DNA of 64,000 nucleotides from NCBI RefSeq assembly GCF_900215515.1, contig NZ_OBEI01000003.1:1-64000 (forward strand), read 5' to 3'. The first letter of the stretch is position 1. Each line of letters begins with the position of its first letter. Below, piece after piece: positions 41,429 through 50,740 of the stretch. This DNA comes from Persephonella hydrogeniphila (GTDB lineage: Bacteria; Aquificota; Aquificia; Aquificales; Hydrogenothermaceae). Position numbers and translations under genes: made by a program. The notes beneath the pieces are model-generated. The model ran no database searches. It was not told the DNA's origin and worked only from the letters and a program-made list of their open reading frames with translations.

Positions 41429-42196
41429 TTATACATTTACTGTTTTTTCTATTTTGAACAGCTTGGCTGCATTTCTGTCTGTTATTTTCTCTATCTCTTC
41501 TTTTTCTATTCCAAGGAATTTAGATACAAAATCAAGTGTATAAAAGATATTTGAAGGTTTATTAGGCTTTCCCCTCACTTTTTGTGGAGACAAAAAAGGG
41601 CTATCTGTCTCAAGCAACAATCTATCTAAGGGTGTTTTTTTCAGAACTTCCCTCAAATTATCAGCCTTTGGATAAGTAATATTTCCAGCAAAAGATATAT
41701 AAAACCCCATCTCAACACACTCTTCCATCATAGGTATATCCCCACCAAAGCAGTGAAGCACACCTGAATCTGGGAATGGGATATGGTTTTTCAGTATCTG
41801 TACAGTGTCTGAATTTGCACTTCTTGAGTGTATTATCACAGGTAATTTCAGTTTTTTTGCAAGCTCAAGCTGTTTTTCAAAAAAATCCCACTGGATATTT
41901 TTAGGAGTTATATCCCTGTAATAATCAAGTCCTGTTTCGCCAATAGCAGCTATTTTGCTACTTTTCTTGTACAGATCTTCAAGCAGTTTTATATCTTCGT
42001 CAGACAGATCTTTTACATCATAGGGATGATATCCAACAGAAGCGTAAACATTATCAAACCTTTCTGCTATATCTACAGCTTTATATATTTCTTCTTTATC
42101 GCACCCAATAGTTATTATATAGTCTAATTTCTGGATACTATCCTTTAGATCTTCCTCAGATTTAAGCATATCAAGATGTGCATGTGTATCTATCAT
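41429..42196 (-). CDS. tatD: TatD-family metal-dependent DNase
   Basis: 255 residues starting M-I-D-T-H-A-H-L-D, the metal-binding opening. I-G-E-T-G-L-D-Y-Y and L-L-E-T-D-S-P-F-L complete the site. The start overlaps the ftsH stop by four bases; a longer upstream frame is the shadow of ftsH. Probably nucleic-acid repair or tRNA-related hydrolysis. Confidence 0.92.
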   Translation of the reverse strand: MIDTHAHLDMLKSEEDLKDSIQKLDYIITIGCDKEEIYKAVDIAERFDNVYASVGYHPYDVKDLSDEDIKLLEDLYKKSSKIAAIGETGLDYYRDITPKNIQWDFFEKQLELAKKLKLPVIIHSRSANSDTVQILKNHIPFPDSGVLHCFGGDIPMMEECVEMGFYISFAGNITYPKADNLREVLKKTPLDRLLLETDSPFLSPQKVRGKPNKPSNIFYTLDFVSKFLGIEKEEIEKITDRNAAKLFKIEKTVNV

Positions 42197-44085
42197 TCTA
42201 TCGCTCCAGCAGGTGCATCTGGTGCTGAAGAATCTGTTACCACCTCGACTATAGATTTCCTGCATTTGTTTATGACAGGAACTCCGTATTCTTCTAAAAT
42301 CGCTACCATCTCTTCACAAGAGATAGTCTCTTTATCAAGTAGAAGCTCAACTACAGCTGTAATGGCATCTTTATAGCTTTCTATTATCTCTTTAGTTCTC
42401 TGATACGCTTCCCTCAGAAGTTTATTCACTTCTTCATCTATTTTTCTGGCAGTTTCCTCACTTATCTCCGGTCCCTGCTGTGGCATAAAAGGATTATTTC
42501 TGGCAGTAGATACATGTATAGGTCCTAATTCATCTGTCATTCCCCATGATGCCACAATTCTGTATGCCAGTTCTGTTGCTCTCATAAGATCATTTTCTGC
42601 CCCTGTAGTGATACCATCTTTTCCGTAGAACACTTCTTCTGCTGCCCTTCCACCGAAAAGCTGATGTATTCTTGCAATAAGATCTTTTTTAGAGTAGATA
42701 TGTCTGTCTTCTTCAGGTAAGTTTACTGTAACACCAAGAGCCATTCCTCTCGGAATTATAGAAACTTTATGCAGAGGATCTGCTTCTTTAAACATCAAAC
42801 TAACTATTGCATGTCCAACCTCGTGGTATGCTATTTTTTCTTTTTCTGCAGGAGTTATTGCCATTCCTTTTCTTTCAAGACCCATCATTATCCTATCCAT
42901 AGCCTCTTCAAACTCTTTCATTCCTACTTTTTCTTTTCTTTTTCTTGCAGCAAGAAGAGCTGCCTCATTTACTATATTTGCAAGATCTGCCCCTGAGAAT
43001 CCCGGAGTTCCTCTTGCTATAACCATAAGATCCACATCCTGATCAAGAGGTATATTTTTCTTTTTAACATGAACCTTTAGAATTTCGTACCTTCCTTTGA
43101 CATCAGGTTTCGGAACAGATATCTGTCTATCGAATCTTCCAGGTCTAAGTAAAGCTGGATCAAGTATATCAGGCCTGTTTGTAGCTGCTATTACTATAAT
43201 CCCTTCTCCTGATTCAAACCCGTCAAGCTCAACAAGTAACTGGTTTAATGTCTGCTCTCTTTCATCATGTCCTCCACCAAAACCTACTCCACTTCTTGCT
43301 CTACCTACAGCATCTATCTCATCTATAAACACGAGGCATGGAGCATGTTTTTTTGCTGTTTCAAATAGATCTCTTACCCTTGCAGCACCAACACCAACGA
43401 ACATCTCAACAAAATCCGAACCTGATATTGATATAAAAGGAACATTCGCTTCACCGGCTATGGCTTTTGCTAAAAGTGTCTTACCTACTCCTGGATCTCC
43501 ATAGAATAATATACCCTTTGGAGCCCTTCCTCCAAGTTTTTGGAATCTTTGAGGATCTTTAAGATAATCTATTATTTCTTTAACTTCTTCTTTTACTTCA
43601 TCCATTCCAGCTACATCGTCAAGTTTTACATTAGGCTTTTCTTCCAGATAAACCTTTGCCTTTGATTTTGCAAAGGAGAATGCTCTGTTTGAACCACCTG
43701 ACATCTGCCGCATCATAAATATCCATAGCCCGATAAAAAGCAGTATCGGAAGCCAGGATATAAGCAGTGTTGTCAGCCAGCCTGTTTTTTCTGCAGGTAC
43801 TACATGTATTTTGACCCCATTTTCCTGAAGTATATCGTATATCTTGCTGTAACCTTCAGGTATAACTGTTTCTACCTTTTTACCATCTTTTGTTATCGCT
43901 ACAATCTCTTCTCCTTTGATTGTAGCTTTTTCTACCTTACCATCATTTACCATTTCTACAAATTCAGTAAATGAGATTTTATTATCTACCATCTGTCTGG
44001 AGCCAAGCATATTAAATGCAAAAATCATTAACGCCCCTATTAAAAACCATATAAGAATGCTCCTTGACAGCTGCACTTTTTTCAA
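42193..44085 (-). CDS. ftsH: ATP-dependent zinc metalloprotease FtsH
   Basis: 630 residues. Two N-terminal membrane helices flank a periplasmic domain; the AAA+ part has G-D-P-G-V-G-K-T (Walker A, where most FtsH have G-P-P-G-T-G-K-T) and V-F-I-D-E-I-D. H-E-V-G-H is the zinc site. It degrades misassembled membrane proteins. It overlaps tilS, as commonly paired in bacteria. Confidence 0.97.
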   Translation of the reverse strand: MKKVQLSRSILIWFLIGALMIFAFNMLGSRQMVDNKISFTEFVEMVNDGKVEKATIKGEEIVAITKDGKKVETVIPEGYSKIYDILQENGVKIHVVPAEKTGWLTTLLISWLPILLFIGLWIFMMRQMSGGSNRAFSFAKSKAKVYLEEKPNVKLDDVAGMDEVKEEVKEIIDYLKDPQRFQKLGGRAPKGILFYGDPGVGKTLLAKAIAGEANVPFISISGSDFVEMFVGVGAARVRDLFETAKKHAPCLVFIDEIDAVGRARSGVGFGGGHDEREQTLNQLLVELDGFESGEGIIVIAATNRPDILDPALLRPGRFDRQISVPKPDVKGRYEILKVHVKKKNIPLDQDVDLMVIARGTPGFSGADLANIVNEAALLAARKRKEKVGMKEFEEAMDRIMMGLERKGMAITPAEKEKIAYHEVGHAIVSLMFKEADPLHKVSIIPRGMALGVTVNLPEEDRHIYSKKDLIARIHQLFGGRAAEEVFYGKDGITTGAENDLMRATELAYRIVASWGMTDELGPIHVSTARNNPFMPQQGPEISEETARKIDEEVNKLLREAYQRTKEIIESYKDAITAVVELLLDKETISCEEMVAILEEYGVPVINKCRKSIVEVVTDSSAPDAPAGAIE

Positions 44086-45434
44086 ACCTCCTTTATCTCA
44101 AAACAGATCATTTTTTCAGTTTTCTCGGTAATCGGATAATAACCTGACCTTTTATAACCAATTACCCATAATATTTTATTCCGAAATTCAAGAAGTGGTA
44201 TGGTATCTCTCATATATCTTGGAATCTTCAGCTCTATAAAAATATCCTTTAACTTCTTTTCTGTTTTTCTGCCGAAGGGTAAAAATTTATCCCCTTCTTT
44301 TCTACTTCTTACTGTAAATTCTGGATTTTCTTCTCCTATATCAAAGCAGACAACTCTTCTTTCGTCTTTCAATTTACCTGCATCTATCCTATCAGTTATG
44401 TAGCTTTTTAATATAATACCTGCTTCTTTTATTAAAATCTCCTCTCCAGCCTTCATTTTATAAAAAATCTCGCTTCTTTTTTTCTGAGTTTCAATAAGCA
44501 GATAATCATAGCTTTTTATCAGTATATATCCTTTTCCTAGATTAAGTTTTTTTTCTCCCTCCTTATCTAAAATATCCAAGATATCCAACACCTTTTTGTA
44601 CGACGGATAGCTTCCTGTTATTCTGTAAATCCATTCTATGAGAAGCCTGTACAATAGCGCTCTATGTATACCCTTAATATCTGATAATTTTATTTTCTCT
44701 GTGAGAAAAAGCTGTGAAAATCTACCGCTCTCTTTAATTAGATAATCGTCATCAATCTGAAGGAGCAAAGACTCTACAAGCATAGATTTTTCAAGGGAAG
44801 GATTGATATTTTTTAGTTCAGGGATTATGTTATGTCTAATTTTATTACGGAGTATATCTGTCTTAAAATTTGTTCTGTCTACTCTGTAAGGGATTTTATT
44901 TTTTTCTGCATAATCAGATATCTCTTCTTTTTTTATGTAGTACATAGGTCTGATAATATTATTCTCACGAGGCTTGAATCCCTTTATCCCTTTTCTATTC
45001 CCCTGCACAAACCACAGCAGCATAGTTTCTACAAGATCAGACAGATGATGTCCTGTTGCAAGCTTATTGTAATTTTTTTCCTTTATTATTTCTTCAAAAA
45101 ATGAATATCTAACTATTCTTGCTGCTTCCTCTACAGATAGTTTGTTTTTTTTAGCTAACTCTTTTACATCTACTTTTTTTGTGTAGATATGAAGATTCCT
45201 TTCCTGAGCAAATTTTTTACAAAACTCTTCATCTTTGTCTGACTCTTTTCCTCTTAAGGAGTGGTTAAGATGGGCGAGGGCTATCTCTGAGATCTTTAAT
45301 GTTTTTTTCAGTTTAAGGAGAAGTTCTGTCAGAACCGTTGAATCTATCCCCCCTGAAAAAGCCACAAGAATCCTGTCGTTTTCTGATATAAGATCAAAAT
45401 CTTTGATTGCTTTGAGAAATTTTTTCTCAACCAT
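44082..45434 (-). CDS. tilS: tRNA(Ile)-lysidine synthetase
   Basis: 450 residues. The PP-loop is [11 protein letters not shown], and [11 protein letters not shown] follows. It turns the CAU anticodon of tRNA-Ile2 to lysidine-AU. A tRNA with anticodon CAU lies just upstream in the same direction. Confidence 0.95.
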   Translation of the reverse strand: MVEKKFLKAIKDFDLISENDRILVAFSGGIDSTVLTELLLKLKKTLKISEIALAHLNHSLRGKESDKDEEFCKKFAQERNLHIYTKKVDVKELAKKNKLSVEEAARIVRYSFFEEIIKEKNYNKLATGHHLSDLVETMLLWFVQGNRKGIKGFKPRENNIIRPMYYIKKEEISDYAEKNKIPYRVDRTNFKTDILRNKIRHNIIPELKNINPSLEKSMLVESLLLQIDDDYLIKESGRFSQLFLTEKIKLSDIKGIHRALLYRLLIEWIYRITGSYPSYKKVLDILDILDKEGEKKLNLGKGYILIKSYDYLLIETQKKRSEIFYKMKAGEEILIKEAGIILKSYITDRIDAGKLKDERRVVCFDIGEENPEFTVRSRKEGDKFLPFGRKTEKKLKDIFIELKIPRYMRDTIPLLEFRNKILWVIGYKRSGYYPITEKTEKMICFEIKEV

Positions 45435-45439
45435 TTTAA

Positions 45440-45516
45440 TGGTGGCGGTGGCAGGACTCGAACCTGCGACTCCGCGGATATGAGCCGCGTGCTCTAACCG
45501 GCTGAGCTACACCGCC
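45440..45516 (-). tRNA. tRNA with anticodon CAU (elongator Met or Ile2)
   Basis: 77 bases including encoded CCA. Acceptor GGCGGTG/CACCGCC, D-arm GCTC/GAGC, anticodon stem CGCGG/CCGCG around CTCATAT, T-arm GCAGG/CCTGC with TTCGAGT. The initiator GGG/CCC anticodon stem is absent. Loop position 38 is T where A is usual. Met and lysidine-modified Ile2 cannot be told apart by eye. Confidence 0.95.
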
Positions 45517-45526
45517 ACTAAGTTTA

Positions 45527-45805
45527 TTATGCAGAAGCAGATTGTTTCGCAGCGCTAACTTTTCTTGCTATTCTGGATACTCTTCTTGCAGCTTCATTTT
45601 TATGGATAGCGCCTTTAGCAGCAGCTCTGTAGGCAAGCTTCTGTGCAAGAGGTAGAAGTTTTTCTGCAGTTTCTATATCTTTGTTTTTTAAGGCTTCTTC
45701 AACTCTTTTTATCGCAGTTTTCATACGGGAGATATGGTATCTGTTGAGAAGTCTTCTTTTTTCTGCCTGTCTTATTCTTTTTTTTGCCGAGCGTGTATGA
45801 GCCAT
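45527..45805 (-). CDS. rpsT: Ribosomal protein S20
   Basis: 92 residues, very basic. The opening M-A-H-T-R-S-A-K-K-R-I-R-Q and A-A-K-G-A-I-H-K-N-E-A-A-R-R motif are diagnostic. AAGGAGG precedes the start. Part of the 30S body. Confidence 0.96.
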   Translation of the reverse strand: MAHTRSAKKRIRQAEKRRLLNRYHISRMKTAIKRVEEALKNKDIETAEKLLPLAQKLAYRAAAKGAIHKNEAARRVSRIARKVSAAKQSASA

Positions 45806-45957
45806 TTAAACCTCCTTTTCCTTTTCAGAGAGTAAATAATTTATAACAACACCTTCTAAAATTCAAGATATGTATTATAACTGATACATATCGGCTTGTA
45901 AAGAACTGAGAATTATATTATTCTAATGTTTTCAATTAATAATCCGGAGGTAAGAAA

Positions 45958-47160
45958 TTGGCAAATATCGCTATTGGAAAGCTTGATTTTCCAAAAGTAT
46001 CTGAACAGCCTGTAGAAATAGTTGAAAGGAAAGGAACAGGACATCCTGACACTATATGTGATGCTCTTGGGGAGGAGTTATCAATAGCACTATCAAAATT
46101 ATACAGAGAAGAGTGTGGTGCTATTATGCATCACAACGTTGATAAAGCTTTATTAATAGGAGGAATTGCCGACCCTAAATTTGGTGGAGGCTCTATGATT
46201 TCTCCTATAGAGATATATCTTACAGGAAGAGCGATAAATGAGATTAATGGAAAAAGACTTCCTGTGGAAGAGCTTGCCATAGAAACAGCTCACAAATGGT
46301 TAAAGGAAAATATACCTAACCTTGATGTTTCAAAACATGTGATTATTCACCCAAAGCTGAAGCCCGGAAGTAAGGATCTCGTTGAGCTTTTTGAAAGATT
46401 TCAGCTAAAAGGTGAGGTTCCACTTGCAAATGATACATCTTTTGGTGTGGGACATGCTCCCTTTGATGATATAGAAACTATTGTCTACGAAGTAGAAAGA
46501 GCCCTTAATAGTAAAGAGTTTAAAAAAGAACACCCTTACTTAGGAGAAGATATTAAAGTAATGGGAGTTAGAAATAGAGATAAAATCCGTATAACAATAG
46601 CTGCTGCTTTTGTTGACAGATATGTAAAAGATGTAGATGATTACCTTAATAAAAAAGAAGTTATCTCAAATTACGCATACTCTGTAGCACAAAATCTTAC
46701 AGACAGACATGTAGATATATTCTTGAATACAGCCGATGACCCGGAGAATGAATCAGTTTATATCACTGTAACAGGTACTTCAGCTGAAGCAGGAGATGAC
46801 GGTCAGATAGGAAGGGGAAACAGAGTAAACGGGCTTATAACACCTTACAGACCTATGAGTCTGGAAGCAGCAGCAGGTAAAAACCCGGTTTCCCATATAG
46901 GTAAGATTTATAACACGGCAGCTACAGATATGGCTGAGAGGATTGTATCAGAGATAGAAGAAGTAGAAGAAGTGTATGTTTATCTTGTCAGCCAGATAGG
47001 AAAACCTATTACCGAACCTCAAGTGTGCGACATAAAACTCAGAGTTAATGGTGAAATAAAAGGTCTTGAAGAGAAAGTAAGAAAAATAGCACAGGAAGAG
47101 ATAGATAATCTTCCAAACACATGGCAGAAATTCTTAGAAAGGAAATTCAGACTCTATTAA
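45958..47160 (+). CDS. S-adenosylmethionine synthetase, archaeal type
   Basis: 400 residues starting with TTG, seven bases after GGAGG. E-R-K-G-T-G-H-P-D-T-I-C-D, M-H-H-N-V-D-K and G-D-D-G-Q-I-G-R-G-N-R-V-N-G place it in the archaeal MAT family, unlike bacterial MetK. This family is typical of Archaea and Aquificota. It makes SAM from methionine and ATP. Confidence 0.96.
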   Translation: MANIAIGKLDFPKVSEQPVEIVERKGTGHPDTICDALGEELSIALSKLYREECGAIMHHNVDKALLIGGIADPKFGGGSMISPIEIYLTGRAINEINGKRLPVEELAIETAHKWLKENIPNLDVSKHVIIHPKLKPGSKDLVELFERFQLKGEVPLANDTSFGVGHAPFDDIETIVYEVERALNSKEFKKEHPYLGEDIKVMGVRNRDKIRITIAAAFVDRYVKDVDDYLNKKEVISNYAYSVAQNLTDRHVDIFLNTADDPENESVYITVTGTSAEAGDDGQIGRGNRVNGLITPYRPMSLEAAAGKNPVSHIGKIYNTAATDMAERIVSEIEEVEEVYVYLVSQIGKPITEPQVCDIKLRVNGEIKGLEEKVRKIAQEEIDNLPNTWQKFLERKFRLY

Positions 47161-47163
47161 TAC

Positions 47164-47182
47164 GGGGGAGGTTTCCTCCCTT
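47164..47182 (+). terminator. Weak terminator between MAT and coaE
   Basis: GGGAGG-TTT-CCTCCC followed by TTTC, just after the stop of the upstream gene. The T-run is short, so some read-through into coaE is likely. Confidence 0.55.
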
Positions 47183-47194
47183 TCTGGATTAATC

Positions 47195-47797
47195 ATGCTT
47201 AGAGTAGGTCTGACTGGTTCGATAGGAACAGGTAAATCTACAGTTTCACAGATTTTCAAAAAGTTAGGGGCGTATGTAATAGATGCAGATAAAGTTGTCC
47301 ACAAACTCCTTAAAAGAGAAGATATAAAGGAAAAAATCAGAGAAGAGTTCGGAGATGTTTTTACAGAAGAGGGAGAGGTTAACCGGAAAAAACTTGCAAA
47401 AATAGTTTTTAATGATAAGGAAAAGAAAAAGAAGTTAGAAGCTATTCTCCATCCTGAAGTTTTTAAGGAAATCCAGAAATTCTTCGACGAAGTGGAAAAA
47501 AAAGATCCTGATGCTGTAGCTATAGCTGAGATACCTCTGTTAATAGAAACAGGCAGTTATAAAAATTACGATACTGTTGTGGTTGTGTATGCCCCGGAAG
47601 AACTACAGATAGAAAGACTTGTAAGGAAAGGAATGGATAGGGAAGAAGCCATAAAAAGAATAAAATCCCAGCTACCTATTGATGAGAAAATAAAATACGC
47701 GGACTTTGTTATATATAACACCGGTAATCTGCAACAACTTGAAAAAGAGGTAAAAGATGTTTTCCAGAGGCTTAAAAATATTTCTTCTAAGCATTAG
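47195..47797 (+). CDS. coaE: Dephospho-CoA kinase
   Basis: 200 residues. Walker A G-S-I-G-T-G-K-S-T, then D-A-D-K-V-V-H and L-H-P-E-V. Last step of coenzyme A synthesis. Within F-V-I-Y-N-T-G the DNA contains TGTTATATATAACA (47707-47720), identical to the prophage palindrome; this is probably coincidence. Confidence 0.95.
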   Translation: MLRVGLTGSIGTGKSTVSQIFKKLGAYVIDADKVVHKLLKREDIKEKIREEFGDVFTEEGEVNRKKLAKIVFNDKEKKKKLEAILHPEVFKEIQKFFDEVEKKDPDAVAIAEIPLLIETGSYKNYDTVVVVYAPEELQIERLVRKGMDREEAIKRIKSQLPIDEKIKYADFVIYNTGNLQQLEKEVKDVFQRLKNISSKH

Positions 47798-48035
47798 CTT
47801 TATGTTCCTTTCCTATGGGGAGGAGATTAAAAATTCAGATATAAGAATAGAGATACTTTCCGAGATAAAAGTATATAAGGAAAGAATTGAAAAGCTAAAA
47901 AATATGCATAAAATTACCACCGATAACGATGAGAAAAAGATTATACAACAACATATCAATATGCTAAACAAAAAAATAGAAAGATTAAAGGAGATGCTGA
48001 GAAAATATGAAAAAAGCCTTTCTCCTGTTGGTTAG
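47757..48035 (+). CDS. Small exported coiled-coil protein
   Basis: 92 residues: a signal peptide (L-K-I-F-L-L-S-I-S-F-M-F-L-S-Y-G) then a charged helix with heptad pattern (L-K-N-M-H-K-I-T-T-D-N-D-E-K-K). It overlaps coaE by 41 bases and the next gene by 29, so it is read as part of this unit. Function unknown. Confidence 0.6.
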   Translation: MFSRGLKIFLLSISFMFLSYGEEIKNSDIRIEILSEIKVYKERIEKLKNMHKITTDNDEKKIIQQHINMLNKKIERLKEMLRKYEKSLSPVG

Positions 48036-48384
48036 CGTTTTTATAATTTTTTCCTGTACAAAAACAGAAGAAAAACCTGATGTGATTGTAGATATAAAAG
48101 TTTCAAAAAATGGATACTCTCCCAATGATATTACAGTTAAACAGGGTCAGGTCGTTTTATTCAGGATTACAGCAACAGATGAAGGCATAAGCGCTGGATA
48201 CGGAAGCAGTAATGTAGGACATTGCTTTTACATAATGCCCCCCTATGATGTGCTGGTAAAAAATATAAAAAAAGGAGAGACAAAAGAAGTTAAGGTAAAA
48301 ATGGTGTTCCCCGGAGATTTTCTGTTTACATGCCCTTATTGTTCCGGAATATTTCCAACAAAGGGAGATTTACATGTCAAGTAG
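48007..48384 (+). CDS. Cupredoxin-like lipoprotein
   Basis: 125 residues. Lipoprotein signal with I-I-F-S-C, then a beta-sandwich (G-Y-S-P-N-D-I-T-V-K-Q-G-Q-V-V). Candidate copper ligands are H in G-H-C-F-Y, and T-C-P-Y-C-S-G-I-F near the end, where the Cys pair is two apart. This resembles cupredoxin domains of nitrous-oxide reductase or CuA type, but the ligand spacing is unusual. Probably periplasmic electron transfer or copper handling. Confidence 0.7.
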   Translation: MKKAFLLLVSVFIIFSCTKTEEKPDVIVDIKVSKNGYSPNDITVKQGQVVLFRITATDEGISAGYGSSNVGHCFYIMPPYDVLVKNIKKGETKEVKVKMVFPGDFLFTCPYCSGIFPTKGDLHVK

Positions 48385-49524
48385 CTTTAGGAATTTTAGA
48401 TAGATAATAAGTCCTATTAAAGGAAACAATCCCAGAACTGCAGCTGCTATCTTATAAGAATAAGCACCCTCTCCAAGAATGTAAACAATCACTCCCCACG
48501 TAATAGGAGAAAGTACACTCGCCATTCTCTCAGACATAGCCATAAAAGCAAATCGTGTAGTGAGCTGCTGCGATGGGGATATATCAATAAGAACAACTCT
48601 CATAGTAGTCCATAGAGAAGCAAGGAATATCCCAAAAAGCACTGCCACTACATATATCGTTAATTTGGTAGATAAGACAAGCAAGATAAACCCTGATATC
48701 CAGCCTAAAAACACATATTTCATAAAAATGGCAGGACTAAGTTTCTTCAGGATATATCCAGATACAGGAGCAGATATAATAGCAAATATACCGGCAAAAG
48801 CTATAACATTTACAATCTCATCCTGACTCATACCAAAAACTTTGTTAAGATAGACAGACATAAATATTATCAAACCGTGGGCTGCATCTGTCAGAAAAAG
48901 TATAGAGAGTATAAAAAGCAGGAATTTTCTGTCTTTGATAATCCCTTTTATACTGATATTCGCAGATTTCTTTTTAGCAGAACTTATAAAAAAAACTGAA
49001 GGCAGGGCAAAAAGTGTAAAGATAACAGCTGTTATCAAAAAAGTTTGTGCAGGTGTTTCAGAAAGATAATTAGCTATCAAAAGACTTATAACCCCTCCTA
49101 TATAACCTATTCCTATGCCTATACCGGACACTAAACCTTTATCTTTTCCTTCAGAGATATCATGTAAAAGAGAGTTATAAAAGATAAGACTCTGCTGGTA
49201 AAGGATGTTCATGATAAAAAATAAAACAAGAGCAGAAAAAAGAGAGTGGGCAAAATACATGCTGTAAAGAAAAAAGATAACACCTACTACAAAAAGCTTG
49301 AAAAATTTATCTTTAACTCCCCTTTCGTCTGCAAACTTACCTGTCAGTATTCCCAGTAAAATAGAAAAAATAACAGAGGTGGAGTAGACAAAAGAGTAAT
49401 GGTACGAACTTCCCCCTAAAGTGTTAACTATCCATAAAGGGAAAAAAACAGAGATGATATTGGCAGAAAATACAGTTTCAGCAAAATCAAATAACGCCCA
49501 GGATACAGTCTGGATTTTCTTCAA
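48370..49524 (-). CDS. Major facilitator superfamily transporter
   Basis: 384 residues, about 12 membrane helices. G-K-F-A-D-E-R-G-V-K-D-K is the A-loop typical of the family, and W-A-L-F-D-F-A-E-T-V-F at the start fits the Atg22/UMF1-like group. Substrate unknown. Tail overlap of 15 bases with the cupredoxin gene. Confidence 0.82.
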   Translation of the reverse strand: MKKIQTVSWALFDFAETVFSANIISVFFPLWIVNTLGGSSYHYSFVYSTSVIFSILLGILTGKFADERGVKDKFFKLFVVGVIFFLYSMYFAHSLFSALVLFFIMNILYQQSLIFYNSLLHDISEGKDKGLVSGIGIGIGYIGGVISLLIANYLSETPAQTFLITAVIFTLFALPSVFFISSAKKKSANISIKGIIKDRKFLLFILSILFLTDAAHGLIIFMSVYLNKVFGMSQDEIVNVIAFAGIFAIISAPVSGYILKKLSPAIFMKYVFLGWISGFILLVLSTKLTIYVVAVLFGIFLASLWTTMRVVLIDISPSQQLTTRFAFMAMSERMASVLSPITWGVIVYILGEGAYSYKIAAAVLGLFPLIGLIIYLKFLKLLDM

Positions 49525-49534
49525 TTTTTTGCCT

Positions 49535-50266
49535 TTACAGATTTACAAGTTTTTTTAAGTTTTTCAGCTCTTCCTCTGTAAGTTCTCTATACTCTCCCGG
49601 CTCAAGGGATTCATCAAGTTTAAGATTTCCAATTCTAATTCTTTTCAGATACAGCACAGGATATCCTATTTTTTCCATTATTTTTTTTACTATATGGTGT
49701 TTTCCCTCTTTTACAGTTATAAGAATTTCTGATTTTTCCGGTGAAGATGACAGAACTTTTATTTTAAAAGGTTTGGTTGTGAAGTTTTTAAATTTGATTC
49801 CTTCCTTTTCGTATCTGTCAAGTTTTTCAGATGATATATCTCCTTTTACAACAGCGTAGTACTCCTTTTCAACTTCCCATTTTGGGTGGGCTATTCTGTG
49901 ACTTAACTGACCATCATCTGTTATTAATAGCAAACCTTCAGTGTCTATGTCCAATCTACCAACAGGAAAAAGTTTTCTGTAAAAAGGATTGTCTTCAAAA
50001 AACTCCATTACAACAGGATGTGTTTTGTCCTCCTTTGCTGTTATATATCCAGAAGGTTTATTGAACATGTAGTAGTGATGCTCATTGTACTGGAGAAGTT
50101 CACCATCCAGATAAACGCTGTCTTTTTGAATGTCTATGGTAAATGATGGATTATTTACTGTCCTGTCGTTTACCTGTACTCGTTTTTGTTTAATAAGCTT
50201 TTTGACTTCTTTCCTTGAGCCAAAACCTAAATCCGATAAGAATTTGTCAAGCCGGATTTTTTTCAA
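49535..50266 (-). CDS. Pseudouridine synthase, RsuA/RluB family
   Basis: 243 residues. An S4 RNA-binding domain (R-L-D-K-F-L-S-D-L-G-F-G-S-R) is followed by the catalytic G-R-L-D-I-D-T-E-G-L-L-L-I-T. It isomerises a uridine in rRNA; 16S or 23S target cannot be decided from sequence. Confidence 0.9.
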   Translation of the reverse strand: MKKIRLDKFLSDLGFGSRKEVKKLIKQKRVQVNDRTVNNPSFTIDIQKDSVYLDGELLQYNEHHYYMFNKPSGYITAKEDKTHPVVMEFFEDNPFYRKLFPVGRLDIDTEGLLLITDDGQLSHRIAHPKWEVEKEYYAVVKGDISSEKLDRYEKEGIKFKNFTTKPFKIKVLSSSPEKSEILITVKEGKHHIVKKIMEKIGYPVLYLKRIRIGNLKLDESLEPGEYRELTEEELKNLKKLVNL

Positions 50267-50279
50267 TTTAAAATAAACA

Positions 50280-50296
50280 GGGGGAGAGGATCCCCC
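50280..50296 (-). terminator. Possible terminator of host HU
   Basis: GGGGGA-GAGGA-TCCCCC hairpin 12 bp after the HU stop, with a broken T-run (TGTTTATTTT) on the minus strand. Confidence 0.55.
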
Positions 50297-50307
50297 ATGT
50301 ATGTTGA

Positions 50308-50580
50308 TTACTTAACTCTTTCTTTGAGAGCTTTAGCTGGGTGGAATGTAACAACTTTTCTTGCAGGAATTTCAATAACCTCTCCAGTTCTTGGGTTTCT
50401 TCCTTTTCTCGCTTTTCTCTCCTTAACGTTGAACACTCCAAGTCCTGGAAGAGCAACTCTCTCTCCTTTCTCGAGAGCTTCTGTAAGAGCAGCAACGAAA
50501 GCGTTAACGCATCTTTCTGCTGATGCTTTTGTAACACCTGCCTGCGCTGCTACTTTTGCTACGAGTTCTGCTTTTGTCAT
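50308..50580 (-). CDS. Histone-like protein HU
   Basis: 90 residues: [23 protein letters not shown] and [16 protein letters not shown] lies upstream. It bends and compacts chromosomal DNA. The prophage copy at 15297 looks like a close relative. Confidence 0.96.
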   Translation of the reverse strand: MTKAELVAKVAAQAGVTKASAERCVNAFVAALTEALEKGERVALPGLGVFNVKERKARKGRNPRTGEVIEIPARKVVTFHPAKALKERVK

Positions 50581-50619
50581 ATCTGACCCTCCTTAAAAAA
50601 ATAATTTTTTTCTTCCCCC

Positions 50620-50635
50620 TGAGGTTATAACCTCA
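50620..50635. promoter_or_regulatory. Perfect 16-bp palindrome upstream of HU
   Basis: TGAGGTTATAACCTCA, 40 bp before the HU start, with CCCC to its left and CGGGG a little to the right. It may be an operator, or part of a 5' leader hairpin, controlling HU. Confidence 0.55.
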
Positions 50636-50740
50636 TAATATCTTTCGGGGCAAGTTATTGATACTTTTAATTTATATTATTAATTTTTATAATGTCAAGT
50701 GTTTTGAGCTTGATTTTTCAGCATTACAGAGGATTTTGTA

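Noticed and set aside
42197-42265. Longer TatD start
   Set aside because: The extra codons overlap ftsH and the protein family begins at M-I-D-T-H-A-H.
45440-45516. Initiator tRNA-Met
   Set aside because: The anticodon stem lacks the three G-C pairs of initiators and the acceptor starts with a paired G.
47707-47720. Fifth copy of TGTTATATATAACA in coaE
   Set aside because: It lies in conserved coding sequence (V-I-Y-N-T) far from the prophage; judged coincidental.
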